Assembly: GCA_009697815.1 (NCBI GenBank)
Contig: WLRQ01000008.1
Coordinates: 1 to 64,000 of the forward strand
From: Actinomycetota bacterium
Lineage (GTDB): Bacteria > Actinomycetota > Actinomycetes > S36-B12 > CAIYMF01
Length of the DNA stretch: 64,000 nt
Direction of reading: 5' to 3'
Shown here: piece after piece, positions 24,521 through 32,996 of the stretch
Layout: every line of letters begins with the position of its first letter
Position numbering within the stretch: position 1 is the stretch's first letter
The notes under the pieces: model-generated
Databases searched by the model: none
Told to the model about the DNA's origin: nothing
Seen by the model: only the letters and a program-made list of their open reading frames with translations
Made by a program: the position numbers and the translations under genes

Positions 24521-26005
24521 CTACGAGTCCGGCTCGACGACCGTGTCCGACGTGCCGCGCTCCCGCAATGCCGCTGCACGCGCTTCGAGATCGTGGAAGA
24601 AGTCGCTCTCGACGATCTCTCCTAGGTCGCGTTCGACCTTCTTGTGGTCGATCACGACGCTGAGCTTGGTTAGTTGCTCACGCAGTTTGCGCTCGCGGGC
24701 AACGACTTCGGCACCCATCCGCTGGAAGGCCCGCGCGAGCGTGCCTACCTCATCGCCCCGTGCAGCCGCGTGATCGAGGGACGTCGGTTCGAAGCGATTC
24801 TCCGACAGGGCTGTCGCCGCGTGTGTGAGGTCCTGGACCGGGCGGACGATCCGGCGGCTTGCCAGGAGACCGATCCCCAAGCCCAGCAGCAGCACCACCG
24901 TTTCGAGGATGATTTGACGTGTCGCCAGGCTGGTCCCTGCCTGGGTCAATTCGGCTGCGGGTACAACCGAGACCAGGATCCAGTCGGTGGCCGACACTTT
25001 CGAGACGTCGACCGACCATGGTTCGAGGTGGCCATCCCGGAGCGCGGCGTCGGCCTGCACGTGCGCGATCGGGCCCTGCGTCTTGGGAACTGCCGCGACG
25101 GCCGCTGAAGTGAGCGACTTACCCCAGGCGGTGTCGACCAAGGAGGTCAGCGATCTGTTCTCGGGCGCGACGAGCACCTTGCCGTCCCGATCGAGCACGA
25201 AGAAGAACCCCGTGTCGCTGAAGACGATCTTGGCTAGGGTCGAGCCCAGTGATTTCTTGTCGGCCTCGAGGCGAGCGGCGGCCTCGGTCGCGATGTCGTC
25301 GAGGTAGACCCCCGTGCCGATCACCCATTTCCAAGGTGCGAAGTAGTAGATGAAGCTGATCTTGTCGGCAGGGACCGTCGCGCCCGCTCTGGTGCCCACG
25401 TAGTCGACGTAGCCCTCGCCCGGCCCGAGCGCCACTTTCGCAAAGTCCTGGAAGAACAGCTTCCCGTTCTTGTCCTTGTAGTTCCAGCAGTCGCCCCGAA
25501 AAGTCGGGTTCGGCTCGACGATCGAGACCATGGCCGGGGTGAAGGCGAAGAAGTAGTTGTCGCTTCCGTAGCGGTAGTCATAGACCAACTTCTCGCCAGC
25601 GGCATGTGCGGCCGCGTCGCTGATCTCGCCTCGTTGGGTCGACAGGCGGAGCCGGTCGAGTCCGGCGACCAGCGCCATCGTGAGGTTCTTCAACTCGATC
25701 TTGCGAGTGGCAAGTGCCTCCACGCGGTAGCGCTCGACGTCTGCGTTCGCCTGATCGACCAGAAGCCGCGTGGACTCGTGGGCGTTGGCCGTGGTCTGTC
25801 GTGAGTTGGTGGTCTCGTTCTGGCCTACCGAGACCGCGGAAAAGATGGCGGTCGCAACGGCGCTCGATGCCAAGAGCACCCCAAGGAGCATGGCAAGTCG
25901 TGCGCTGAGTGAGGCGAAACGCAGGTTCGGTAGGAGCGGGCCGCGTCCCGACGCATCAGGTGCCGCGGGAGTCCCGGTCTGGGTCGGTGGTGTGGGTGTT
26001 GTCAT
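24521..26005 (-). CDS. Cache-HAMP receptor without catalytic output domain
   Basis: 494 residues. Membrane helix 1 at about 36-58, an extracytoplasmic double Cache region (YGSDNYFFAFTPAM, SFIYYFAPWKWVIGTGVY, then a second Cache with FSDTGFFFVLDRDGKVLV), membrane helix 2 at about 375-395, and HAMP (RRIVRPVQDLTHAATALSENRF ... GDEVGTLARAFQRM). After HAMP only about 50 residues remain: a helix with LGEIVESDFFHDLEARAAAL. No kinase, cyclase, GGDEF, phosphatase or MCP domain is present. ATGA overlap with the upstream hydrolase gene shows they are one operon. It probably signals by binding a partner, perhaps the hydrolase fusion or the ATPase next door. Confidence 0.88.
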   Translation of the reverse strand: MTTPTPPTQTGTPAAPDASGRGPLLPNLRFASLSARLAMLLGVLLASSAVATAIFSAVSVGQNETTNSRQTTANAHESTRLLVDQANADVERYRVEALATRKIELKNLTMALVAGLDRLRLSTQRGEISDAAAHAAGEKLVYDYRYGSDNYFFAFTPAMVSIVEPNPTFRGDCWNYKDKNGKLFFQDFAKVALGPGEGYVDYVGTRAGATVPADKISFIYYFAPWKWVIGTGVYLDDIATEAAARLEADKKSLGSTLAKIVFSDTGFFFVLDRDGKVLVAPENRSLTSLVDTAWGKSLTSAAVAAVPKTQGPIAHVQADAALRDGHLEPWSVDVSKVSATDWILVSVVPAAELTQAGTSLATRQIILETVVLLLGLGIGLLASRRIVRPVQDLTHAATALSENRFEPTSLDHAAARGDEVGTLARAFQRMGAEVVARERKLREQLTKLSVVIDHKKVERDLGEIVESDFFHDLEARAAALRERGTSDTVVEPDS

Positions 26006-27186
26006 GAGCCAGTGAGCCTGCGTCGAATCTCATCTGCGACGAGGCGCTGCGCGCGGCTGGCCGTTGTCAGGGTGGGGGCGAACTGCATGAATCCGTGGAA
26101 GGTGCCCGCGAAATTCACGAGTTCGGACTCGTTGCCCGCTGCCCTCAGCATGTCGGCGTAGACCGTGCCGTCATCGCGGGTCGGGTCGACGTCTGCGGTG
26201 ATGATGAGCGAGGGGGGTGCGTCTGACAGGTCGGGATTGTGGATGGGTGACGAAGTCCACTCATGGTCCGGGGCGGCGTAGTGCGCGTAGAACCACGCCA
26301 TATCGGCTGCCGACACCACGGGGCCGTCGGGGAACTGTGTGTACGTCGGTAGTGCCATCGTGGTGTCCAGCGCGGGGTAGATCAGGACCATCAGCGAGAC
26401 CCGTGCCCACCCTTCACGGTGCGCGGTGAACGCGACGGCATTCGCGAGCGCACCACCGACGGAATCCCCCATCACGGCAAGTCGCCCGGTGTCCAGACCG
26501 AGCGAACGGTGGTGCTCGATCAGCCACCTCAACGACTCGACCATGTCGTCGTACGCGGCCGGGAAAGGATCTTCCGGTGCCAGTCGGTAGCCGACACTCG
26601 CCACGGCACAGCCGGAGAGTTCGGCCATCGAATGGCACAGCGAGTCATAGGACTCGATGGATCCTGTGACGTACCCGCCGCCGTGTGCGAAAAGGACCAG
26701 GGGCAGCGGGTCGGCGCCACCGCCCTCGGGGCGGTAGATCCGCACGGAGACGCCGTGGGTGATCAGGTGGTCCTCCGCGCCCTCAAGTTCTACTGCTTGG
26801 GCATGCGGGTCCTCCGAGATGAGGTCGGCAAGAACCCCTGTGATGTCCTGGCGAACGCGTCGACGCCCTGACACCAAACTCACCCAGGATCTGTCCTCGG
26901 GGGTGGTTTCCCTGCAGCGGACGAATCCCGCGCGCTGCAGTTCTTCCATCAGTTGTTCGACGACAGCGAGGTCGAGTCGCGTTGCGGCGGCGATCACCGT
27001 GGTGGGGCTCTTCCCGAAGCGGCTCAAGTGAGCGATGATCGCGACGCTCTCGTCGTCAAGGGCCCAGGTGCCCGAGAGCATGAGGCCATCGCGCCGGGCC
27101 CCGGCCACGGTAAGGCTCGACACGTTTGTCACTCCCGCGCGGCGAAGCCGTTCGATCAGGCCGACGGATTCGGGGTCGAGGGGCAC
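26002..27186 (-). CDS. Winged-helix / HSL-type alpha-beta hydrolase fusion
   Basis: 394 residues. Residues about 45-110 look like a winged helix (SVAIIAHLSRFGKSPTTVIA, VVEQLMEELQRAGFVRCR, then a wing). Residues about 135-394 are a hormone-sensitive-lipase-family hydrolase: oxyanion motif HGGGY at 168-172, nucleophile Ser242 in GDSVGG, acid probably Asp334 in DVDPTRDDG, and His364 in FHGF. The triad appears intact. GTG 27186 is supported by GATCAT 6 nt upstream and GGAG next to it. The frame stays open further upstream to 28080, but that part lies over the divergent ATPase gene. It could be a ligand-modifying regulator; a DNA-binding role is inferred only. Confidence 0.82.
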   Translation of the reverse strand: MPLDPESVGLIERLRRAGVTNVSSLTVAGARRDGLMLSGTWALDDESVAIIAHLSRFGKSPTTVIAAATRLDLAVVEQLMEELQRAGFVRCRETTPEDRSWVSLVSGRRRVRQDITGVLADLISEDPHAQAVELEGAEDHLITHGVSVRIYRPEGGGADPLPLVLFAHGGGYVTGSIESYDSLCHSMAELSGCAVASVGYRLAPEDPFPAAYDDMVESLRWLIEHHRSLGLDTGRLAVMGDSVGGALANAVAFTAHREGWARVSLMVLIYPALDTTMALPTYTQFPDGPVVSAADMAWFYAHYAAPDHEWTSSPIHNPDLSDAPPSLIITADVDPTRDDGTVYADMLRAAGNESELVNFAGTFHGFMQFAPTLTTASRAQRLVADEIRRRLTGS

Positions 27187-27192
27187 CTCCGG

Positions 27193-27198
27193 ATGATC
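27193..27198 (-). promoter_or_regulatory. -10 element GATCAT before hydrolase-fusion gene
   Basis: GATCAT on the minus strand ends 6 nt before GTG 27186, the same spacing and nearly the same hexamer as before the SGNH hydrolase and folate cyclo-ligase starts. Confidence 0.35.
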
Positions 27199-27248
27199 GC
27201 ACAGGAACTGCCTGGTGTTGAGAGCGCTGACTGGCCCACTTGCGATGC

Positions 27249-27254
27249 TACGGT
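27249..27254 (+). promoter_or_regulatory. -10 element TACGGT before ParA-like gene
   Basis: TACGGT lies 31 bp before ATG 27286, leaving a short leader with a normal ribosome site. The promoter shares the 99-bp divergent region with the hydrolase-fusion gene. Confidence 0.4.
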
Positions 27255-27285
27255 CGCAGCCAGTGCAGCGAGCGTGGGAGGAAGT

Positions 27286-28050
27286 ATGGCCAAGACCATC
27301 TCGGTGCACTCCTTCCGCGGAGGTACTGGCAAGAGCAACGTCGTTGCCAACCTCGGTGCCCAACTCGCGGCCTCCGGCGCCCGCGTCGCTGTGATCGACA
27401 CCGATATCCAGAGCCCCGGTGTCCACGTGCTGTTCGGCCTCGACAACACCGACGGACCCACGATCAACGATTTCCTCTGGGAACGGTCCACGATCGAGGA
27501 TGTCGCGATCGATGTTGGTCACCGGGTGACGGCACATCAGGAGTTGGCCGGCGCCGGCGCACTGTTCCTCGTCCGCGGCAGTGTGGTGGCCAGTGACATC
27601 GCCCGCGTTCTTCACGAGGGCTACGACGTGGGCCGACTCAAGGACGGCTTCCGGGATCTCACCACCGAACTCAACCTCGACTACCTGCTCATCGACACCC
27701 ACCCGGGTCTCAATGAGGAAACCCTCCTGTCGATCATGATCAGTGACGTCCTGCTGCTGATCATGCGTCCTGATCGCCAGGACTTCGAGGGAACTGCGGT
27801 CACGGTCGGGGTCGCCCGGCGCCTGAAGATCCCGGACCTCCTGCTGGTGCTCAACAAGGTCCCTATGGGCGTGGATCGCGACGACCTGCGCGCCCAGCTC
27901 GACGACAGTTACGGCGCGGAGACTGTTGCCCTGCTCCCGTTGTCGGAGGATGTCGCCATCAACGCCTCGGGCGACTTGTTCTCGCTGACGACGCCCGAGC
28001 ACGAGTGGTCGGCCCAGATCCGGGCCATCGCCCATCGCATGAGGTCCTAG
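27286..28050 (+). CDS. MinD/ParA-like ATPase with Arg in deviant Walker A
   Basis: 254 residues from ATG 27286, with GGAGG 4 nt upstream. The P-loop is SFRGGTGKSN at residues 9-18: the signature lysine of ParA/MinD (KGGxGK) is replaced by Arg11, while Lys16 remains. VIDTDIQSPGVHVLFGL is the switch I region, LLIDTHPGLNEETLL carries the Walker B Asp, and LLIMRPDRQDFEGTAVTVGVARRL and LLVLNKVP follow. Overall it matches a MinD/ParA subfamily I know mainly from cyanobacteria. No ParB, MinC or chromosome-segregation gene is nearby. It is divergent from the hydrolase/Cache operon. The C-terminus lacks a MinD-type membrane helix that I can recognise. Confidence 0.9.
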   Translation: MAKTISVHSFRGGTGKSNVVANLGAQLAASGARVAVIDTDIQSPGVHVLFGLDNTDGPTINDFLWERSTIEDVAIDVGHRVTAHQELAGAGALFLVRGSVVASDIARVLHEGYDVGRLKDGFRDLTTELNLDYLLIDTHPGLNEETLLSIMISDVLLLIMRPDRQDFEGTAVTVGVARRLKIPDLLLVLNKVPMGVDRDDLRAQLDDSYGAETVALLPLSEDVAINASGDLFSLTTPEHEWSAQIRAIAHRMRS

Positions 28051-28099
28051 CCGAGACGTCAGGGCCGGTGGCTCGAGCATCTAGGCTGGTGCCGCACCT

Positions 28100-28176
28100 T
28101 CCCGGGTTGCTCTGCTGGCAGGGGCGACCGCACTTTGAATGCGGGTACGACGCAGGTTCGATTCCTGCCCCGGGAG
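28100..28176 (+). tRNA. tRNA-Gln(TTG)
   Basis: Acceptor TCCCGGG pairs with CCCGGGA; U1-A72 and discriminator G73 are glutamine identity features. The anticodon stem CCGCA/TGCGG holds loop CTTTGAA with anticodon TTG. The T arm is GCAGG TTCGATT CCTGC. The D arm and the 7-nt variable region are slightly larger than usual (77 nt in total), so the exact D-arm pairing is uncertain. A tRNA-Gln next to glmU is conserved in mycobacteria. Confidence 0.8.
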
Positions 28177-28258
28177 CACCAGCCGCTGGCGTTCGGGCGA
28201 TGAGGGCGCGGTATCGTGATCGCGCCGTGCCCGCAGCCACCAGGAGGATTTCGCCCTC

Positions 28259-29806
28259 GTGAGCAGCCCACGCCCATCCGCCGTCATCGTCCTCGCCGCC
28301 GGCGAGGGCACCCGTATGAGGTCTGCCACCCCCAAGGTCCTTCACGAGATCGCCGGGCGCTCCCTTCTAGGGCACGTCGTCGAGGCTGTCGAAACCCTCG
28401 TGCCTGAGCATCTCGTGGTCGTCGTCGGGCACGGCCGGGACCTCGTGGTCGAACACCTGGCGGCCATCGCACCGCGTGCGCTCGCCGTCGACCAGCACCA
28501 GCAGCACGGCACGGGCCACGCAATGCGCGTCGCACTCGAGGGCCTGCTGGCCGCGGGAATCGACCTGCACGTCTCACTACCCTTGATCGTGGTCGCGGGC
28601 GACACCCCACTACTGACTGGCGAGACCCTTCAGCGACTTCTCCAGACGCACATCGACGAAGGTGCCAGTTCCACTGTCTTGACCGCTGTACTCGAGAACC
28701 CTGTGGGCTACGGCCGCGTCTTGCGCGATCCGATCAGCGGCCATGTCACCGGCATCGTCGAGCACAAGGACGCCGACCCTGCACAACGCGCGGTCCGCGA
28801 GATCAATAGCGGCGTCTATGCCTTTGATGTCACCGCGCTGCGCGACGCGCTCGGACAGCTCACGAAGGACAACTCGCAGGGTGAGGAGTACCTCACCGAT
28901 GTCCTCAGCTTGCACGTGCGGGCGGGCCTCCCGGTCGCGGCTGTTGCCGCCGCGGACGCCGAGGAGATCCTCGGCGTCAACGACCGCGCGCAGCTTGCCC
29001 ACGCTCGCTCACTAGTGCGTGATCGGATCAACCTGGGATGGCTCAGGTCAGGGGTCACCATCGTGGACCCGGCGACTACCTGGATCGATTCGCTCGTCGT
29101 GCTCGAACGCGACTGTGTGATCGAACGCAATACCGGCCTTCATGGGCTCACGACGGTCGCGACCGGCGCGATCATCGGGCCCGACACCTCCCTCACCGAC
29201 GTCGTCGTGTCCGAGGGCGCGAGTGTCATCCGCACGCAGGGCAGCGGCGCGGAGATCGGCCCGGGTGCCACGGTGGGGCCCTTCACCTACATCCGACCGG
29301 GTACCCGGCTTGCGGCCAAGGCCAAACTCGGCGCGTATGTCGAGGCCAAGAACGCCGTGGTCGGCGCCGGCTCGAAGGTGCCGCACCTGTCCTACGTCGG
29401 TGACGTCGAGATCGGCGAAGGCTCCAACATTGGGGCGGCCACGGTCATCGTCAACTACGACGGGATCGCCAAGCACCGCACGGTCATTGGCGATCACGTC
29501 CGTATCGGCAGTGATTCCATGCTCGTCGCCCCCGTGACCATCGGCGACGGTGCCTATACCGCCGCAGGGTCTGTGATCACAGACGACGTGCCACCAGGTG
29601 CCATGGCTGTTGCCCGCGCCCGGCAGCGCAATGTCGAGGGCTGGGTCGAACGCCGACGCGAGGGCAGTGCGGCTGCAAAGGCGGCGAAGGCGGCCCGCGT
29701 ATCGTCGGCTCCAGGTGCACCGTCCCCCGCCACGTCAAGCCCCCCCACGTCCGGTTCGGCGCCCGCCGATCCGGGTCAGACCCCGCACGAGGAGCCCTCC
29801 CAGTGA
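28259..29806 (+). CDS. glmU: Bifunctional GlmU (UDP-GlcNAc pyrophosphorylase / GlcN-1-P acetyltransferase)
   Basis: 515 residues from GTG 28259, with AGGAGG about 11 nt upstream. N-terminal uridylyltransferase with [23 protein letters not shown] and the UDP-sugar residues in [11 protein letters not shown] and NSGVYAFD. C-terminal left-handed beta helix with hexapeptides and the acetyltransferase residues in [26 protein letters not shown] and [13 protein letters not shown]. Makes UDP-GlcNAc for peptidoglycan. The last 55 residues are a Pro/Ser/Ala tail typical of actinobacteria. GTGA overlap couples it to prs. Confidence 0.97.
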   Translation: MSSPRPSAVIVLAAGEGTRMRSATPKVLHEIAGRSLLGHVVEAVETLVPEHLVVVVGHGRDLVVEHLAAIAPRALAVDQHQQHGTGHAMRVALEGLLAAGIDLHVSLPLIVVAGDTPLLTGETLQRLLQTHIDEGASSTVLTAVLENPVGYGRVLRDPISGHVTGIVEHKDADPAQRAVREINSGVYAFDVTALRDALGQLTKDNSQGEEYLTDVLSLHVRAGLPVAAVAAADAEEILGVNDRAQLAHARSLVRDRINLGWLRSGVTIVDPATTWIDSLVVLERDCVIERNTGLHGLTTVATGAIIGPDTSLTDVVVSEGASVIRTQGSGAEIGPGATVGPFTYIRPGTRLAAKAKLGAYVEAKNAVVGAGSKVPHLSYVGDVEIGEGSNIGAATVIVNYDGIAKHRTVIGDHVRIGSDSMLVAPVTIGDGAYTAAGSVITDDVPPGAMAVARARQRNVEGWVERRREGSAAAKAAKAARVSSAPGAPSPATSSPPTSGSAPADPGQTPHEEPSQ

Positions 29807-30786
29807 CGCGCATTGTCCAGTCCAGTCAGAAGCGCCTCGTCCTGATCGCGGGAAGGTCGCACCCCGAGCTCGCGCAGCAGGTCGCGAAGGAGATGGGTGT
29901 CGAGCTCGTCGACCTGCAGGCCTATGACTTCGCCAACGGCGAGATCTTCGTGCGGTTCGAGGAGTCGGTGCGTGGCTGCGATGCCTTCGTCTTGCAGAGC
30001 CACACCGACCCCATCAACAAGTGGATCATGGAGCAGTTGCTCATGGTCGACGCCCTGAAGCGTGCCTCGGCCAAGCGGATCACCGTGGTCATGCCGTTTT
30101 ATGGTTACGCCCGTCAGGACAAGAAGCACCGCGGCCGTGAGCCGATCTCAGCGCGACTGATCGCTGACCTCTTCCAGGCTGCTGGTGCCGACCGTCTCAT
30201 GGCGATCGACCTCCACACCGCCCAGATCCAGGGCTTCTTCGACGGACCAGTCGACCACCTGTTCGCCCTGCCCCTGCTGGTGAAGTACGTCGCCGAGACC
30301 GTGGCTGATCGCGACCTGATCACGGTTGTCTCCCCCGATGCTGGCCGGGTCCGGGTCGCCGAGCGCTGGACTGACCTCCTCGAGGCGCCGCTCGCGATCA
30401 TCCATAAGCGCCGCGACCCCGATGTCCCCAACGAGGCCAAGGTGATGGAGGTCGTCGGTGACGTCGAGGGCCGCATCTGCGTGGTCATCGACGACATGAT
30501 CGACACCGGGGGCACGATCGTGAAGGCGGCCGAGACCCTCTTCGACAGTGGTGCCAAGGATGTCATCGTCGCGGCCACGCACGCGATCCTCTCCGGCCCT
30601 GCGGTCGAGCGCTTCAACGCAAGCCGTGTCCGTGAGGTGATCGTCACTGACACGCTGCCGATCCCCGATGATCGACGCTTCCCCAAGCTCACGGTCCTTC
30701 CGGTGGCCCCGCTCATCGCCAGGGCGATCCAAGAGGTCTTCACCGACGGCTCGGTGACGAGCATGTTCGAGGGCGACCGGGTCTGA
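29803..30786 (+). CDS. prs: Ribose-phosphate pyrophosphokinase
   Basis: 327 residues, start GTG 29803 overlapping the glmU stop. Makes PRPP from ribose-5-phosphate and ATP. Motifs: [40 protein letters not shown] (ATP loop), [34 protein letters not shown] and the PRPP loop [18 protein letters not shown]. An 8-bp inverted repeat (30787-30822) follows the stop directly. Confidence 0.97.
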   Translation: MTRIVQSSQKRLVLIAGRSHPELAQQVAKEMGVELVDLQAYDFANGEIFVRFEESVRGCDAFVLQSHTDPINKWIMEQLLMVDALKRASAKRITVVMPFYGYARQDKKHRGREPISARLIADLFQAAGADRLMAIDLHTAQIQGFFDGPVDHLFALPLLVKYVAETVADRDLITVVSPDAGRVRVAERWTDLLEAPLAIIHKRRDPDVPNEAKVMEVVGDVEGRICVVIDDMIDTGGTIVKAAETLFDSGAKDVIVAATHAILSGPAVERFNASRVREVIVTDTLPIPDDRRFPKLTVLPVAPLIARAIQEVFTDGSVTSMFEGDRV

Positions 30787-30822
30787 GCGCTCGGCCGGAC
30801 GCCATTTGGGCGATCCGAGCGC
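30787..30822 (+). terminator. Possible terminator hairpin after prs
   Basis: GCGCTCGG (30787-30794) and CCGAGCGC (30815-30822) form an 8-bp stem with a 20-nt loop and no T-run. Its right arm overlaps the spacer of the proposed rplY promoter. Confidence 0.4.
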
Positions 30823-30835
30823 CTCGGACTAGACT
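30806..30835 (+). promoter_or_regulatory. Putative rplY promoter with long leader
   Basis: TTGGGC at 30806-30811 and TAGACT at 30830-30835 are separated by 18 bp. A start near 30842 leaves a leader of about 230 nt before rplY. I see no coding frame or known riboswitch in that leader. Confidence 0.4.
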
Positions 30836-31074
30836 CGGCAGGCTCCCCGGCGAGGGTGCGCTTTGATCGTCCCGATCGAGGCGTGTCGTGATCGACGCGG
30901 ACCGCGCGGTCTCTGCGCGCCCGCAGCACTTGCCGTGGCGCCGACCGCTCCGCCGAGAGGCGCAGCACCCCACACCACCCGGTGGCGTGTGCACCCCACA
31001 CGCCGCAACAGACACATCGCTGTCGCGCGAACTCACGCGTGCGACGCGGCGATCGACGTACGAGGAGTACTCCA

Positions 31075-31500
31075 GTGGCCCAAGTCAGCATCAAGGCCGA
31101 ACCGCGTTCGGACTTCGGCAAGGGCGCCGCGCGCCGCACCCGCCGCGAGGGTCGCGTTCCTGCGGTCATCTACGGACAGGGCACGCAGTTGCGCCATGTG
31201 TCCCTTCCCGATCACGAGCTCACGCTCGCGCTGCGTCACCCGGGTCTCGTGCTCGAGGTCGAGTTCGAGGGCACCAAGCAGCTCGTCGCACCCCGCGATG
31301 TTCAGCGCGACCCGGTTCGCAGGATCATCGAGCATGTTGACCTCGTCCTGATCACCGTGGCCGAGGCCGGCGCACGTGTCGAAGCCGGGCTCGTCGCCGA
31401 GGCCGCGGCTGAGGCCGCATCGCACGAGCGTCCCTCGAACGAGCAGATGGACGTCGATTTCGCCTCCGACCAGCCCGCTGCCCCCGCGGAAGACGCCTGA
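31075..31500 (+). CDS. rplY: 50S ribosomal protein L25 (CTC family, shortened)
   Basis: 141 residues from GTG 31075, with GAGGAG at 31062-31067. The N-terminal 5S-rRNA-binding domain is complete (RSDFGKGAARRTRREGRVPAVIYGQ, RRIIEHVDLVLI). CTC-type L25 proteins are usually about 200 residues with a second TL5 C-terminal domain; here only about 45 acidic, Ala-rich residues follow. So this protein is intermediate between E. coli L25 and full CTC. It binds 5S rRNA in the large subunit. It is followed by a strong hairpin. Confidence 0.92.
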   Translation: MAQVSIKAEPRSDFGKGAARRTRREGRVPAVIYGQGTQLRHVSLPDHELTLALRHPGLVLEVEFEGTKQLVAPRDVQRDPVRRIIEHVDLVLITVAEAGARVEAGLVAEAAAEAASHERPSNEQMDVDFASDQPAAPAEDA

Positions 31501-31535
31501 ACCCTGACAAGGGTCACGCACCCGAGTCGGCACCA

Positions 31536-31573
31536 CGAGACGCTCCCACCCTGTCGGGGTGCGGGGCGTCTCG
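31536..31573 (+). terminator. Hairpin between rplY and pth
   Basis: CGAGACGC (31536-31543) pairs with GCGTCTCG (31566-31573), with a second inner stem CCCACCC/GGGGTG. It is GC-rich and has no U-run, typical of actinobacterial intrinsic terminators, and lies 36 bp after the rplY stop. Confidence 0.6.
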
Positions 31574-31597
31574 CCGTTCGTGGGAGAGGATCGCATC

Positions 31598-32179
31598 GTG
31601 AGTACCGAGACCGCGCCCTGGCTCGTCGTCGGTCTGGGCAATCCGGGCCCGGACTACGCGGCCACCCGACACAACATCGGATTTCTCGTCGCCGAGGAGA
31701 TCGCGGATCGAGTGCGCGGGAAGTTCGCCACTCATAAGCGCGTTCGCGCGCTCGTGTCAGAGGAACGGATGCATGGCCACCGCGTCGTCCTGGCCAAGCC
31801 GCTGTCCTACATGAACGAATCCGGCGGTCCCGTCAAGGGATTGCTCGACTTCTACAAGGTCCCGCTCGAGCACCTCGTCGTGATCCACGACGAACTCGAC
31901 ATCGCCTTCGGCACCCTGCGCCTGAAGTTCGGGGGTGGCGACAACGGGCACAACGGGCTCAAGTCGATCCGCCAGTCCACGGGAACGGGAGACTTCTACC
32001 GGGTCCGAGCTGGAATCGGCCGGCCCCCGGGGCGTCAGGATGCCGCCGACTTCGTTCTCAAGCCTTTCGCCAGCGCCCAGCGCAAGGAGTTGCCGCTGCT
32101 GGTGTCCGATGCGGCCGATGCGATTGAGTCGCTGATCACCGAGGGACTCGAGCGAGCCCAGAATCGCTTCAACTCATGA
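31598..32179 (+). CDS. pth: Peptidyl-tRNA hydrolase
   Basis: 193 residues from GTG 31598 with GAGAGGA upstream. Recycles peptidyl-tRNA released during translation. Motifs: VVGLGNPGPDYAATRHNIGFLVAEEIA (catalytic His and Asn), KPLSYMNESGGPV, VIHDELDIAFGTLRLKFGGGDNGHNGLKSI with the catalytic Asp, and the RVRAGIGRPPG loop. Standard length. cysQ follows by 10 bp. Confidence 0.97.
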   Translation: MSTETAPWLVVGLGNPGPDYAATRHNIGFLVAEEIADRVRGKFATHKRVRALVSEERMHGHRVVLAKPLSYMNESGGPVKGLLDFYKVPLEHLVVIHDELDIAFGTLRLKFGGGDNGHNGLKSIRQSTGTGDFYRVRAGIGRPPGRQDAADFVLKPFASAQRKELPLLVSDAADAIESLITEGLERAQNRFNS

Positions 32180-32189
32180 GGGCAGCGAG

Positions 32190-32996
32190 ATGACAGGCCT
32201 CCCGTCCGTCCCCGCCACGGACGCCGAGTTGGCGCGACTCATCGCAGTCGAGGTGGGTTTGCTCGTCGTCTCGTTGCGCCCGACCTACGGCGATCTTTCC
32301 GACCCCGCCCGCTCGCGAAGACTCCGCGACGACGGTGATCGCGCCGCCCATGACCTCATCGTGGCCAGGCTGTCAGAGCACCGCCCGCACGACGCCGTGC
32401 TCTCAGAGGAGGGTCTCGACGACGCCCGGCGCCTCAGCGCCGAGCGGGTGTGGATCGTCGATCCGATTGACGGAACCTGGGAGTACGGCCAAGGCCGCGA
32501 GGACTTCGCCGTGCACGTCGCGCTCTGGCAGTCGGGAACACTCGTCGCAGGTGCTGTCGACCTACCCGCCCGCGGGCTCGTGCACACCACGGACCATCCC
32601 TCGATGGTGTTCGACGCGCTGCCGCAGGGTCGGCCCGTGCGCCTGGTCGTGAGCCGTTCTCGCCCGCCCGCGGACCTCGACGCCCTCGTGGCGGGTGTAT
32701 CCCGTCGACTGGGCCGCGAGATCGAGGTGGTCAGCGTCGGCAGCGCCGGTGCCAAGACCGCCGAGGTGATTGAAGGCCGCGTCGAGGCCTATGTGCACGA
32801 CGCCGGGCTCTCCGAGTGGGATGTCGCGGCACCAGCCGCAGTGGCGATCGCGTGTGGGCTTCGGGTCTGCCACCTCGACGGCTCAGAGATCCGCTACAAC
32901 CGGCGACCGCCGCTTGTGGGCGATCTCGTGATCGGCGTCCCGATGGTCGTCGAGGCCATCCTTGAGGCTCGTGCGGGGCTCCGCGCATCAGGCTAG
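32190..32996 (+). CDS. cysQ: CysQ-like 3'(2'),5'-bisphosphate nucleotidase / inositol phosphatase family
   Basis: 268 residues. Metal-dependent phosphatase of the inositol monophosphatase superfamily. The metal site motifs are LSEEGLDD, WIVDPIDGTWEYGQGREDFAVHVALW and LSEWDVAAPAAVAIACGL. This short actinobacterial type resembles mycobacterial CysQ, which removes the 3' phosphate from PAP/PAPS in sulfur assimilation; substrate choice here is not proven. No other sulfate-reduction gene is next to it. The stop overlaps the convergent repeat-protein gene by 4 bp. Confidence 0.88.
   Translation: MTGLPSVPATDAELARLIAVEVGLLVVSLRPTYGDLSDPARSRRLRDDGDRAAHDLIVARLSEHRPHDAVLSEEGLDDARRLSAERVWIVDPIDGTWEYGQGREDFAVHVALWQSGTLVAGAVDLPARGLVHTTDHPSMVFDALPQGRPVRLVVSRSRPPADLDALVAGVSRRLGREIEVVSVGSAGAKTAEVIEGRVEAYVHDAGLSEWDVAAPAAVAIACGLRVCHLDGSEIRYNRRPPLVGDLVIGVPMVVEAILEARAGLRASG

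Noticed and set aside
27187-28080. Long minus-strand extension of the hydrolase frame (692 aa in total)
   Set aside because: It lies opposite the ParA-like gene, shows no domain likeness, and a plausible leaderless start exists at 27186.
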